Origin: a virus
Direction: 5' to 3' (one strand)
Virus record (IMG/VR): IMGVR_UViG_3300043395_000918
Location: 1 to 34,978 of that record
Length of the DNA stretch: 34,978 nt
Shown here: positions 6,940-12,960 of the stretch, in pieces
How positions within the stretch are numbered: the first letter of the stretch is position 1
Layout of the letters: each line of letters begins with the position of its first letter
The notes under the pieces: generated by a model
Database searches by the model: none
The model's input: the letters and a program-made list of their open reading frames with translations, nothing else
What the model was told of the DNA's origin: nothing
Translations under genes and position numbers: made by a program

Positions 6940-7541
6940 AGACTTTTAATCCTTTCAATTGTTTTGTCTACTTCTATCAAAAAATTAGTTACTTCTTTTT
7001 CAAGTGTCTGGATAATGGCATCATCCCTTTTTACATGAATGATTTTCATTTGATGTTTTTCTGGCATTCTTGGGTCAAATGAAACAAAGTCTGTCCAGGT
7101 TCTGCCTGTGCAAGCCATTTGCCATTGCATTTGAGTTTTGTATTCTGATTTGATTGTGTCATTCAATAGCGTTTCAATGTGTGTTGCTGTATTGGGACAT
7201 TTGATTTCAATTAAACCATCAGCACCAACTAAGCCATCAGGTGATGCGCCAGCCATTTCAATGCTTGGGTGATCTACAAAACCCACTTCATCAACCATTA
7301 GATCGTTGGCAATTTCATAAGCCGCCCTAGCAAGCGGTTCTGTATCTGTGCCCCATTGCATAGCCGAATTGGTAAAAGTTTCTGTGGGTTTTTGGGTCAT
7401 GCGTTCGACTACCAATTGAGCAAGGTAGTTTTGGCGACTGGTGCTGTAACCTGATTTTGTCTTGGCAATAATGTCTGAAACCCTGCTGGCTGTGACTTTG
7501 CCAAGTCGAGCCATAAACCATTCTGTTGTGCCTTGTTGCAT
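6936..7541 (-). CDS. YqaJ-type viral recombinase/exonuclease
   Basis: 201 residues with the full lambda-exonuclease-fold signature: QGTTEWFMARLGKVTAS at the N-terminus with R12, GTDTEPLAR around E68, GASPDGL with D102, E112-I-K114 in IEIKCP, and a QMQWQMACTG helix. It digests the 5' strand of double-stranded ends, producing 3' overhangs for the annealase. The start codon overlaps the annealase stop by one base, so exonuclease and annealase are made together like lambda Red alpha/beta. Length and motifs are normal for the PF09588 family. Confidence 0.93.
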   Translation of the reverse strand: MQQGTTEWFMARLGKVTASRVSDIIAKTKSGYSTSRQNYLAQLVVERMTQKPTETFTNSAMQWGTDTEPLARAAYEIANDLMVDEVGFVDHPSIEMAGASPDGLVGADGLIEIKCPNTATHIETLLNDTIKSEYKTQMQWQMACTGRTWTDFVSFDPRMPEKHQMKIIHVKRDDAIIQTLEKEVTNFLIEVDKTIERIKSL

Positions 7542-8104
7542 TACAGTTTTTCCTTTACTGTGTTTTTAGCGGCAATGATTACTTTTTGCCATTTGGCATC
7601 AGATTCACAAGCCTTATAAGCCAGCGTAAAAACCTTTTTCAATTCATCTTCTGTGGTTGCGGCGGCAATTTTTTCTAAATGGTCAGACATAACATTTTCA
7701 TCAATGGCTGAATCTTTTGGTGTTGCCCTACCACCATCGTCATCTTCTGGTGCAAGCCCAAGGCTTGTCAGAAGCGAATAGCGTCTTGCATAACTCAAAG
7801 CCGAACCAAACGACACAGCATCATTCTTTGGGCTAGGAATAAACAACTCACCCAAAAACAAAGACTGACCAGAAATGTGCAATAGGCTTGTATTAACTCT
7901 AATTCCATCCCTATCAGGGAATGTGTGTTGAGTTAAAGCAAAGCCATTTTTATGCAACGCATCAATGACCGCATCAATCACAGATGAAAGGTTTGCATAT
8001 TTGTTTTTGAAATGTGGATTGACCGAATTCTTGATAACTGGTCTAAAAGCCCTTTGAGCCTTTAAAAACGCTGAATAAATTTCAGGATTTGTCTCAGGGT
8101 TCAT
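7541..8104 (-). CDS. erf: ERF-family single-strand annealing protein
   Basis: 187 residues. Diagnostic ERF (PF04404) segments are present: NPHFKNKYANLSSVIDAV near 28-45, then HISGQSLFLGE, and GSALSYARRYSLLTSLGLAPEDDDGG near 98-123. The C-terminal third (about 130-187) is the variable helical tail. Annealases pair complementary single strands exposed by the partner exonuclease and support circularisation or recombination-dependent growth. Overlaps the preceding gene by 4 bp (ATGA) and the exonuclease by 1 bp. Confidence 0.92.
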   Translation of the reverse strand: MNPETNPEIYSAFLKAQRAFRPVIKNSVNPHFKNKYANLSSVIDAVIDALHKNGFALTQHTFPDRDGIRVNTSLLHISGQSLFLGELFIPSPKNDAVSFGSALSYARRYSLLTSLGLAPEDDDGGRATPKDSAIDENVMSDHLEKIAAATTEDELKKVFTLAYKACESDAKWQKVIIAAKNTVKEKL

Positions 8105-8298
8105 TTCAGCAAAGCCTTTTCATAATTGTTGATTGTTTGCTGTGCCTGAATCCAAGTTGCCAACATGGTCAGGTCAGAATGAATGCTCACAATGTCAGCC
8201 ATAAAGCCATCGTATTTTTTGTGTAGGCATTTGTCGTGCAAGTCTTTGGTCTTGCGTTCAATGTCCATAAGCAAGGTGCTGTAATCAATGAATGACAT
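8101..8298 (-). CDS. Hypothetical small helical protein upstream of ERF
   Basis: 65 residues from ATG 8298, preferred to a TTG further upstream because AAAGGAAAC lies just before it. The whole chain is helical and charged (LLMDIERKTKDLHDKCLHKKYDGFMADIVSIHSDLTMLATWI), like the short coiled-coil proteins often found beside ERF genes. No function known to me. Coupled to ERF by a 4-bp overlap. Confidence 0.7.
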   Translation of the reverse strand: MSFIDYSTLLMDIERKTKDLHDKCLHKKYDGFMADIVSIHSDLTMLATWIQAQQTINNYEKALLK

Positions 8299-8452
8299 TT
8301 TGTTTCCTTTCAATGTTTTTTGCTAAAAGCCATTTGTCGCCAAGTCTGCGAATTGAGCGAATCCATTTACGCTGGTTTGCCCTGTTGATCTCTTGGGGCA
8401 TATAGTCCACAGAAAACAACTCTCTGGCTTTGGTCAACATTTTGGTGTTCAT
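8285..8452 (-). CDS. Small basic conserved phage protein
   Basis: 55 residues if translation starts at ATG 8452, which follows GAAAGGG on the minus strand; ATGs further upstream at 8476 and 8485 have no such site. The sequence ARELFSVDYMPQEINRANQRKWIRSIRRLGDKWLLAK is a motif I have seen in uncharacterised phage early genes; it is basic and helical and may bind DNA or another protein. Overlaps the next gene by 14 bp. Confidence 0.65.
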   Translation of the reverse strand: MNTKMLTKARELFSVDYMPQEINRANQRKWIRSIRRLGDKWLLAKNIERKQNVIH

Positions 8453-8462
8453 TACAACCCTT

Positions 8463-8594
8463 TCAAAATGGTGCATCAGGCGCATTTTGACGCATAAATT
8501 TTTGGTAAGCCTTTATTTGTCGGCTAGTCCAGGGCACAGGTTTGCCATTGGGGGGAAATGGAAATGCTGGTGTAGGTGGGAATGATGGTTTCAT
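8463..8594 (-). CDS. Short proline-rich leader gene of leftward operon
   Basis: 43 residues from ATG 8594 (MKPSFPPTPAFPFPP...). The first half is proline-rich; the second half SRQIKAYQKFMRQNAPDAPF is helical and basic. The frame is open further upstream, but those codons lie in the divergent promoter region with no ribosome site, so the short start is chosen. AAGAAAG upstream is a weak ribosome site. First gene of the leftward early operon; no function recognised. Confidence 0.5.
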   Translation of the reverse strand: MKPSFPPTPAFPFPPNGKPVPWTSRQIKAYQKFMRQNAPDAPF

Positions 8595-8642
8595 CTCAAT
8601 CTTTCTTAAAGACCCTGTGCGAAGTGCTGTGGGCATGGCGCA

Positions 8643-8671
8643 AGTATAAACCAGATTTTCATTCATGCAAA
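8643..8671 (-). promoter_or_regulatory. Leftward early promoter candidate
   Basis: On the minus strand TTTGCA (8671-8666), 17 bp and TATACT (8648-8643) form a sigma70-type promoter pointing at the ERF/exonuclease operon. The predicted start near 8636 leaves a leader of about 40 bases before ATG 8594. It is divergent from the Cro promoter and touches the 19-bp shared box at 8671-8689. Confidence 0.5.
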
Positions 8672-8725
8672 CAATACTTGACATAAATAAAGGGGCTTTA
8701 CATAAAGCCAGATTTGCATTAAGAT
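8671..8725 (+). promoter_or_regulatory. Rightward early promoter with 19-bp shared box
   Basis: TTTACA (8697-8702), 17 bp, TAAGAT (8720-8725) place the start near base 8732, the A of the Cro-like ATG, so the message may be leaderless. TTGACA (8678-8683) with CATAAA at 17 bp is an overlapping alternative. ACAATACTTGACATAAATA at 8671-8689 matches 18 of 19 bases of a box at 12921-12903 on the minus strand, and CTTKACATA is repeated at 8677-8685 and 8696-8704. These look like operator sites. Confidence 0.5.
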
Positions 8726-8731
8726 ATAAAG

Positions 8732-8905
8732 ATGAAAACCAAACAAGCAATCCAATTGGCTGGTAGCGTCATCAAATTGGCTACCCTTCTAGGCATCAGC
8801 CGTATGGCTATTTACCAATGGGGCGAAGATGTGCCCCAGGCTAGGCTGTGGCAGATGAAGGTCATTAAGCCAGAGTGGTTTGCAACTGAAACTGAATCGG
8901 TTTAA
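8732..8905 (+). CDS. Cro-like transcriptional regulator
   Basis: 57 residues, just below common ORF cut-offs. The helix-turn-helix is clear: VIKLATLLGISRMAIYQWGEDVPQARLW at about 13-40, with the Cro/P22-type ending KPEWF. The start codon is ATG 8732; there is no Shine-Dalgarno site, and the predicted transcription start coincides with the ATG. It sits at the divergent promoter region, where Cro-type proteins repress early promoters. No CI-type partner gene is recognisable anywhere in the genome, so it may time early transcription in a phage that does not form lysogens. Boxes with CTTKACATA directly upstream are its most likely targets. Confidence 0.85.
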   Translation: MKTKQAIQLAGSVIKLATLLGISRMAIYQWGEDVPQARLWQMKVIKPEWFATETESV

Positions 8906-9009
8906 GATTGTGCGAAACAGGGCTAGGTGGGGATTGATCCCCCTGCCGAAAAGGGTTACTTGTCCCCCTGCCCATGTTTCCTTCTGACAAGTGCTGACAA
9001 GGAAAATTC

Positions 9010-9711
9010 ATGCAGATAAAAAACTGGCATAAATTCCAGCATTTCAAAGACCGCCGACCCCCTTGGGTAAAACTTTATCGGGATTTGTTGGATGACATTG
9101 AATGGCATCAACTGGATGCAACATCAGCCAAAGTGCTTGTCATGTTGTGGTTGATCGCTAGTGAAGATGGCGGCAAACTTCCAAACATAAAAACATTGGC
9201 TTTTCGGTTGAGAATGACTGAAAAGCAAACTAATGATTCAATTATTAGCCTATCACATTGGTTGGAACAAGATGATATTGAAGTGATATCACAGCAATAT
9301 CAAGATGATGCACCAGAGACAGAGACAGAGACAGAGATAGAGACAGATAAAGATGCTAAAGCATCTTTGTCAGGAACTGCGTTCCCGACCTGTCCACATC
9401 AGAAAATTTTGACCCTTTACAGTAAACACCTTGGGCATCTACAACAGCCTAGGGTCTGGGATGGCAATAGAGCCACCATGTTGCGTCAAAGATGGTTACA
9501 GGCATCTAAACCATCATCCTTTTCGCCAGAAGGCTACAAAACCGAATCTGATGGCTTGGTGTGGTGGGATTCATTCTTTGCTTACATAGCCAATGACACC
9601 AAACTGTCCAATGGCTTTCAATCGCAGGGTCGATTATGGCGACCTGATTTGCCTTGGATTGTGAATGCCACAAATTTTGCAAAAATCATTGATGGAAAGT
9701 ATGACAAATGA
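9010..9711 (+). CDS. Phage replication protein (O-like, winged helix N-terminus)
   Basis: 233 residues, ATG 9010 with AAGGAA 6 bp upstream. The N-terminal domain (10-90: WVKLYRDLLDDIEW...LVMLWLIASEDGGKLPNIKTLAFRLRMTE) is the winged-helix module common to phage replication initiators. A Glu/Thr linker (ETETETEIETD, about 103-113) joins a C-terminal domain with WWDSFFAYIANDTKLSNGF and WRPDLPWIVNATNFAKIIDGKY, the part that usually contacts helicase or loader. The linker is coded by a GAGACA hexamer run at about 9317-9349. No helicase gene is present, so host DnaB is probably recruited. Confidence 0.75.
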   Translation: MQIKNWHKFQHFKDRRPPWVKLYRDLLDDIEWHQLDATSAKVLVMLWLIASEDGGKLPNIKTLAFRLRMTEKQTNDSIISLSHWLEQDDIEVISQQYQDDAPETETETEIETDKDAKASLSGTAFPTCPHQKILTLYSKHLGHLQQPRVWDGNRATMLRQRWLQASKPSSFSPEGYKTESDGLVWWDSFFAYIANDTKLSNGFQSQGRLWRPDLPWIVNATNFAKIIDGKYDK

Positions 9712-10010
9712 CTTTTAAGAAAACTGAAAAAACCCAAGATTTTGCTGATAACAGCCTTCAATGTGCATCTGCTGGATGCACAAACAGATGGTCGGTTCAA
9801 TTGGATGGCAGACCCAAATGCTCATTTCATCAATGGTATGGGTCAAAGCCAATTGAGTATGGCGGCATGGCAAGCATGATTGGCGAACACCAAGGCGACA
9901 AAAAAGGGTGGGCTAAACGAATCATTGACAGGCATAACAATGGTTTTGAAGTTTCCAGATTAAGCCTTCAATTTGCTATGCAAGCATTGAAGATTACTGG
10001 AAATGATTAA
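9708..10010 (+). CDS. Small zinc-finger-like protein
   Basis: 100 residues, coupled to the replication gene by ATGA. C19, C24, C38 and H41 form a CX4C-X13-CX2H cluster suited to one zinc ion (CASAGCTNRWSVQLDGRPKCSFH). The remainder is helical and basic (KKGWAKRIIDRHNNGFEV). Similar small proteins recur beside phage replication genes. Function unknown; DNA or protein binding is plausible. Confidence 0.75.
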   Translation: MTFKKTEKTQDFADNSLQCASAGCTNRWSVQLDGRPKCSFHQWYGSKPIEYGGMASMIGEHQGDKKGWAKRIIDRHNNGFEVSRLSLQFAMQALKITGND

Positions 10011-10203
10011 AGCAAATATGAAAAAACAAGAAGCGCATAAATTGCTTGATAAGCAAAAAGCAAATGAACCTGTCCCACAATTTTTAATTAACTATGCCCT
10101 TCAATCCACAGGCGACTTATCAGGAAATTTTAAAATGGAATTTAAAGATGGCGAATCATCCTGGTTGGAAGGCATACATTTGGCAAAACATTCAAGAAAT
10201 TGA
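10003..10203 (+). CDS. Small hypothetical protein with extended C-terminus
   Basis: 66 residues; the start may be ATG 10003 (8-bp overlap) or ATG 10018. The part up to YALQSTGDL (about residue 39) resembles short phage proteins (AHKLLDKQKANEPVPQFLINYALQSTGDL) that usually end just after the TGDL motif. Here the next codon is TCA, one substitution from a stop, and the frame continues 27 residues through the next gene in another frame. The extension is probably a lost stop. Confidence 0.55.
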   Translation: MIKANMKKQEAHKLLDKQKANEPVPQFLINYALQSTGDLSGNFKMEFKDGESSWLEGIHLAKHSRN

Positions 10204-10312
10204 CAATGACACTTCTGGATTGTTTAAAGGAATCAAAGACGATTTTTTAAAAGAAATTAATGCACAAAAGTCACAGCAAACACATTCGACAAGTTTTAAA
10301 AAACGAAATTAA
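10094..10312 (+). CDS. Small hypothetical protein (HPGWKAYIW type)
   Basis: 72 residues starting inside the previous gene in another frame (110-bp overlap). The block ILKWNLKMANHPGWKAYIWQNIQEIDNDTSGLFKGIKDDFLKEI matches a pattern I recall in small proteins next to phage HTH/nuclease genes, so this frame is judged real despite the long overlap. No ribosome site is evident before ATG 10094, so translation is probably coupled. Function unknown. Confidence 0.6.
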   Translation: MPFNPQATYQEILKWNLKMANHPGWKAYIWQNIQEIDNDTSGLFKGIKDDFLKEINAQKSQQTHSTSFKKRN

Positions 10313-10559
10313 TGGATTAACAATTAATGAAATACATGAAAGGTTGCCGCATATTGTTAATAAAAAAAGCATTAGACGAGCCTTGTCATTTATGCCTGAT
10401 GTTTACATTGATAGATGGAAAGACCCAAAAAGGGGTCAATATCAAGCCGTTTATTGCGTAGTTATAAAACCAGAAGATTGCCCACATCCAAATTCCAGAT
10501 ATGAACAGCCGAAAACTAGATGGATCAGTCCTTACCCAACGACAGGCGCAAATTGTTGA
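10260..10559 (+). CDS. Winged-helix-like small protein
   Basis: 99 residues. Residues 8-45 (IRQVLKNEINGLTINEIHERLPHIVNKKSIRRALSFM) read as a winged helix-turn-helix, followed by the conserved-looking DVYIDRWK...YQAVYCVVIKPEDCPHP. The last 20 or so residues overlap the start of the next gene by 59 bp. Homologs I recall usually end soon after the CPHP-type motif, so this C-terminus may be an extension. Possible early regulator; no known target. Confidence 0.6.
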   Translation: MHKSHSKHIRQVLKNEINGLTINEIHERLPHIVNKKSIRRALSFMPDVYIDRWKDPKRGQYQAVYCVVIKPEDCPHPNSRYEQPKTRWISPYPTTGANC

Positions 10560-10980
10560 CTTGGTTTGTGAAGGGAAGTCTAATAAGGAAATTGCCAGAA
10601 TTGTGAAACTTGACGATACAACAATCAAAGGTCACATGACAAATATTTTGGCAATTTATAAACTGTCCAACAGAAAACAATTAATTGCTATGCGTAAATA
10701 TGGAAAACTTGATGCTAACCATAATGAAATTGTTAATGCTTTGCGTAGTTGTGGTGCTACTGTTATCAGTTTGGCTAGTGTCGGCAATGGCATACCTGAT
10801 TTATTGGTTGGTTTTAATGGGCGAACTTGTTTATTGGAAGTCAAGGATGGTAGCAAGCCACCTTCACACCAAACTCTTACTGATGCCCAACTTGATTTCA
10901 TATCAAAATGGCGTGGTTCTAGCATTGCTATCGTTAACAGCGTGGATTCTGCTATTAGAGTTTTGGGGGTTATGAAATGA
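10501..10980 (+). CDS. LuxR-type HTH fused to PD-(D/E)XK nuclease
   Basis: 159 residues. Residues 11-64 are a GerE/LuxR-type helix-turn-helix (LTQRQAQIVDLVCEGKSNKEIARI...TTIKGHMTNILAIYKLSNRKQLI). Residues 72-150 are a small PD-(D/E)XK nuclease: HNEIVNALR with E76, GIPDLLVGFNG with P99-D100, and E113-V-K115 in LLEVKDGSKPPS, close to phage VRR-NUC-type or resolvase-like endonucleases. These modules usually occur as separate genes; here one continuous frame joins them. The product could cut branched or incoming DNA at HTH-selected sites. ATG 10501 is the only start that includes the HTH. Confidence 0.7.
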   Translation: MNSRKLDGSVLTQRQAQIVDLVCEGKSNKEIARIVKLDDTTIKGHMTNILAIYKLSNRKQLIAMRKYGKLDANHNEIVNALRSCGATVISLASVGNGIPDLLVGFNGRTCLLEVKDGSKPPSHQTLTDAQLDFISKWRGSSIAIVNSVDSAIRVLGVMK

Positions 10981-11381
10981 CTGTTCTTTACGATGTAAAG
11001 CAAGCCCATGCGGTTGTAATGGAACTATGGGGCAAAATTAAACCAGCCTTGGAATCAGGCAAACAATTGGAAATATCGGTTAAATCGGTTAGTAAAACCA
11101 GAGAACAAGAAAAAAAATATCATGCAATCATTAATGAAATTGCATCACAAGCAAGTCATGTGGGGTCTAAATGGTCTGCTGATGATTGGAAACGATTGCT
11201 GGTAGATAAATTTATCAGGGACACAGGCAATGTCAATGCGCCTGTTGTGCCTAACCTTGATCAATCGGGTATAGTCCAATTAGGGTTTCAGACACGAAAC
11301 TTTACAAAAGAACAAGGTGCGGAATTTATTGAGTTTTTGCATCAATGGGCGGCTGATAATGGGGTTGAATTGAGTGAATAA
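10977..11381 (+). CDS. ninB: NinB/Orf-type recombination mediator
   Basis: 134 residues, coupled by ATGA to the nuclease. The diagnostic part is VKSVSKTREQEKKYHAIINEIASQASHVGSKWSADDWKRLLVDKFIRD (about 36-82), followed by a C-terminal helix for dimer formation (KEQGAEFIEFLHQWAADNGVEL). Lambda NinB (Orf) binds single-stranded DNA and can replace RecFOR in loading recombinase. With ERF, exonuclease and HNH nuclease it completes a nin-like recombination set. Confidence 0.85.
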   Translation: MTVLYDVKQAHAVVMELWGKIKPALESGKQLEISVKSVSKTREQEKKYHAIINEIASQASHVGSKWSADDWKRLLVDKFIRDTGNVNAPVVPNLDQSGIVQLGFQTRNFTKEQGAEFIEFLHQWAADNGVELSE

Positions 11382-11634
11382 CAAACTGACCGAAAAAGAA
11401 AGGCGGCATCTGTTTAATGTAAAGAGCCAGCCTTGTTCGGTTTGTGATGCACCTGGACCTAGCGAAGCACACCATGTAAAGCAGGGTAATCAATACACCT
11501 GTGTTGCCCTGTGTAAAGACTGCCATACACACCCTAGGCTTGGTTGGCATGGCGAAAAGGCTATATGGCGCATCAAAAAGATGGATGAGTTGGATGCCTT
11601 GAATGTCACAATTAAACGATTGCTGGAATTGTGA
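11374..11634 (+). CDS. HNH-type zinc nuclease, Ref/DUF968-like
   Basis: 86 residues from a GTG at 11374 overlapping NinB by 8 bp. Metal ligands are well formed: C21-x-x-C24, H33-H34, C47-x-x-C50-H51, and H53/H59 (EAHHVKQGN, ALCKDCHTHPRLGWHG). The helix at the end (IWRIKKMDELDALNVTIKRLL) is typical of P1 Ref-like RecA-dependent nucleases. Neighbouring NinB suggests a role in processing recombination intermediates or host DNA. A GTG start is chosen because no ATG precedes the first cysteine pair. Confidence 0.75.
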   Translation: MNNKLTEKERRHLFNVKSQPCSVCDAPGPSEAHHVKQGNQYTCVALCKDCHTHPRLGWHGEKAIWRIKKMDELDALNVTIKRLLEL

Positions 11635-11728
11635 TGGTGTGCCAAAATCAAGGTGCTAGGTGATTTATAAGACAGTTGCCATTTGACCTAGTGGGTTGGG
11701 TAACTGACCCTTTTTTTTGAGGAATGTC

Positions 11729-12139
11729 ATGGTCAAATTTACAGCCAAAATCAACACAGAAGCCATTAAAACTTCTGATCCTGTGATGGACTTTGTGACT
11801 TGTCTAAACGCAAGCCGAACCTATGCACACATTCATCATTGGCAGACCCCTAGCCGTAGTGACCACATGGCTTTAAATACCTACTATGATGAAATTCCAG
11901 ATTTGGTAGATGCATTTGTTGAGCCGTTCCAAGGCATTTTTGGCAAATTGCATGATTACAACCTGACCTATGATTTGCCTGATGTTCAGCCCATTGAATA
12001 TTTCCAAGGGCTTTATGATGAAGTGCAAACCTTGCGTAAATTGCCCCGATTCCCACAAGAATCATGGTTGCAAAATCAGGTGGATGAAATTGCCAAACTG
12101 ATTGCCAGCACTCTTTATCAACTCAAAAATTTGAAATGA
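11729..12139 (+). CDS. DUF5856-like four-helix protein (Dps-like)
   Basis: 136 residues from ATG 11729, preceded by GAGGA at 11719-11723; an upstream TTG in the same frame lies within this ribosome site and is rejected. The segment SRTYAHIHHWQTPSRSDHMALNTYYDEIPDLVDAFVEPFQG is a ferritin-like helix pair rich in His and Asp, as in Dps-related phage proteins. Helices continue to the C-terminus. Family members might bind iron or DNA, but no phage function is established to my knowledge. A T8 run precedes the ribosome site. Confidence 0.7.
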   Translation: MVKFTAKINTEAIKTSDPVMDFVTCLNASRTYAHIHHWQTPSRSDHMALNTYYDEIPDLVDAFVEPFQGIFGKLHDYNLTYDLPDVQPIEYFQGLYDEVQTLRKLPRFPQESWLQNQVDEIAKLIASTLYQLKNLK

Positions 12140-12342
12140 CTTTGACCATGCCATTGACCCACAAAAAGGATGGATGGTATTGGGGTTCAAAAGGACCATT
12201 TGACAGCAAGGCTAAAGCCCTAGCCGTATCTAGGGCGGCATTTGCTCATGGCTATAAAGGCGAATCTAACAGTCAATTGTTGGATGTTCTGGAACAAAAG
12301 AAAATTCCAGCCCTGTTCAAAAAGTTTGATCAGCCCCGATAA
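12136..12342 (+). CDS. Small hypothetical protein (GWYWGSKGPF type)
   Basis: 68 residues, ATGA overlap with the gene before. HKKDGWYWGSKGPFDSKAKALAVSRAAFAHGYK is a compact motif found in small phage proteins of unknown role, with an aromatic beta hairpin and one helix. It ends the rightward early operon; its last 13 bp overlap a tiny minus-strand ORF. Confidence 0.65.
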   Translation: MTLTMPLTHKKDGWYWGSKGPFDSKAKALAVSRAAFAHGYKGESNSQLLDVLEQKKIPALFKKFDQPR

Positions 12343-12410
12343 GCCAACAATACGCCAATAAAAGCGTAGGTCACAATACAGACAATTGCCCAAATTGTTT
12401 CTTTGTTCAT
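12330..12410 (-). CDS. Tiny single-pass membrane protein (26 aa)
   Basis: ATG 12410 to TGA 12330. Apart from MNKET and a closing YRG the chain is one transmembrane helix (IWAIVCIVTYAFIGVLLA). GAAAGAAAAC upstream is a fair ribosome site, and the ORF follows the minus-strand gene at 12826-12431 by 20 bp. Too short to be certain; membrane insertion is the only prediction. Confidence 0.4.
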   Translation of the reverse strand: MNKETIWAIVCIVTYAFIGVLLAYRG

Positions 12411-12430
12411 GATGTTTTCTTTCAATTGTT

Positions 12431-12826
12431 TTACTGTTTAACCCAATAGCCATAAACCATTTTGTGAGTGCAATCCCAAATATCGTTTGCTACCCCATCT
12501 ATTACAGCCACAACATGATGGGCTTGTTTGGCAATTACAATTCCATTAGGCATATCTGAACATCTAGCCTTGCGACCAACAAATTTAGGTGCTGGTGTCC
12601 ATTCCCAACCATATTGCTTTAAAATATTTGAATAGACTTCTTTACAAATTCCATTTCTTGCTGATTTACTACGACCAAAATCTTTGTTTGCTTGAGCAAG
12701 TTGTTTATAGATTGTTTTGTAATCAATACCTAAAGCAATTGACATTGCCCTTGCCACGCAATCGCCAGCCGTTCCTTTGTAACCAGCATTTTTTCTGCCA
12801 CCATCATTGAATTTAAAATTTGTCAT
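12431..12826 (-). CDS. Papain-fold-like phage protein (putative cysteine protease)
   Basis: 131 residues, ATG 12826 with AAAGGA upstream. FNDGGRKNAGYKGTAGDCVARAMSIALG places C23 at the start of a helix, as in papain/C39-like folds; QAHHVVAVIDG supplies H103/H104 and D110, and DCTHKMVYGYW closes the fold. Similar proteins are frequent in phages and are annotated as cysteine protease-like; the substrate is unknown. It has its own strong promoter (TTGACA-17-TATCAT), facing the early operon, which marks it as an independent early gene, perhaps directed at a host protein. Confidence 0.7.
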   Translation of the reverse strand: MTNFKFNDGGRKNAGYKGTAGDCVARAMSIALGIDYKTIYKQLAQANKDFGRSKSARNGICKEVYSNILKQYGWEWTPAPKFVGRKARCSDMPNGIVIAKQAHHVVAVIDGVANDIWDCTHKMVYGYWVKQ

Positions 12827-12870
12827 GTCATGTCCTTTCTTGATTACTAGATTGTTTATCTAGTGTTTTA

Positions 12871-12921
12871 ATGATAAGCCATCTTTACAGGTATGTCAAG
12901 GGTATTTATGTAAAGTATTGT
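12871..12921 (-). promoter_or_regulatory. Strong leftward promoter with 19-bp shared box
   Basis: On the minus strand TTGACA (12899-12894), 17 bp, TATCAT (12876-12871): full -35 and near-consensus -10. Just upstream lies ACAATACTTTACATAAATA (12921-12903), which matches the box at 8671-8689 at 18 of 19 positions. CTTKACATA occurs twice (12915-12907 and 12900-12892). It drives the papain-like gene at 12826. Confidence 0.6.
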
Positions 12922-12960
12922 AAAGTTGGTTTATCAAATGTAGTGGGGTAGACTAGATTA

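Noticed and set aside
10685-10975. 96-codon hydrophobic ORF within the HTH-nuclease gene
   Set aside because: It is a shifted reading of the nuclease frame, whose active-site motifs are intact in the chosen frame.
11640-11718. Terminator before the DUF5856-like gene
   Set aside because: GGGT/ACCC gives only a 4-bp stem before T8, and the T-run leads straight into the ribosome site of the next gene.
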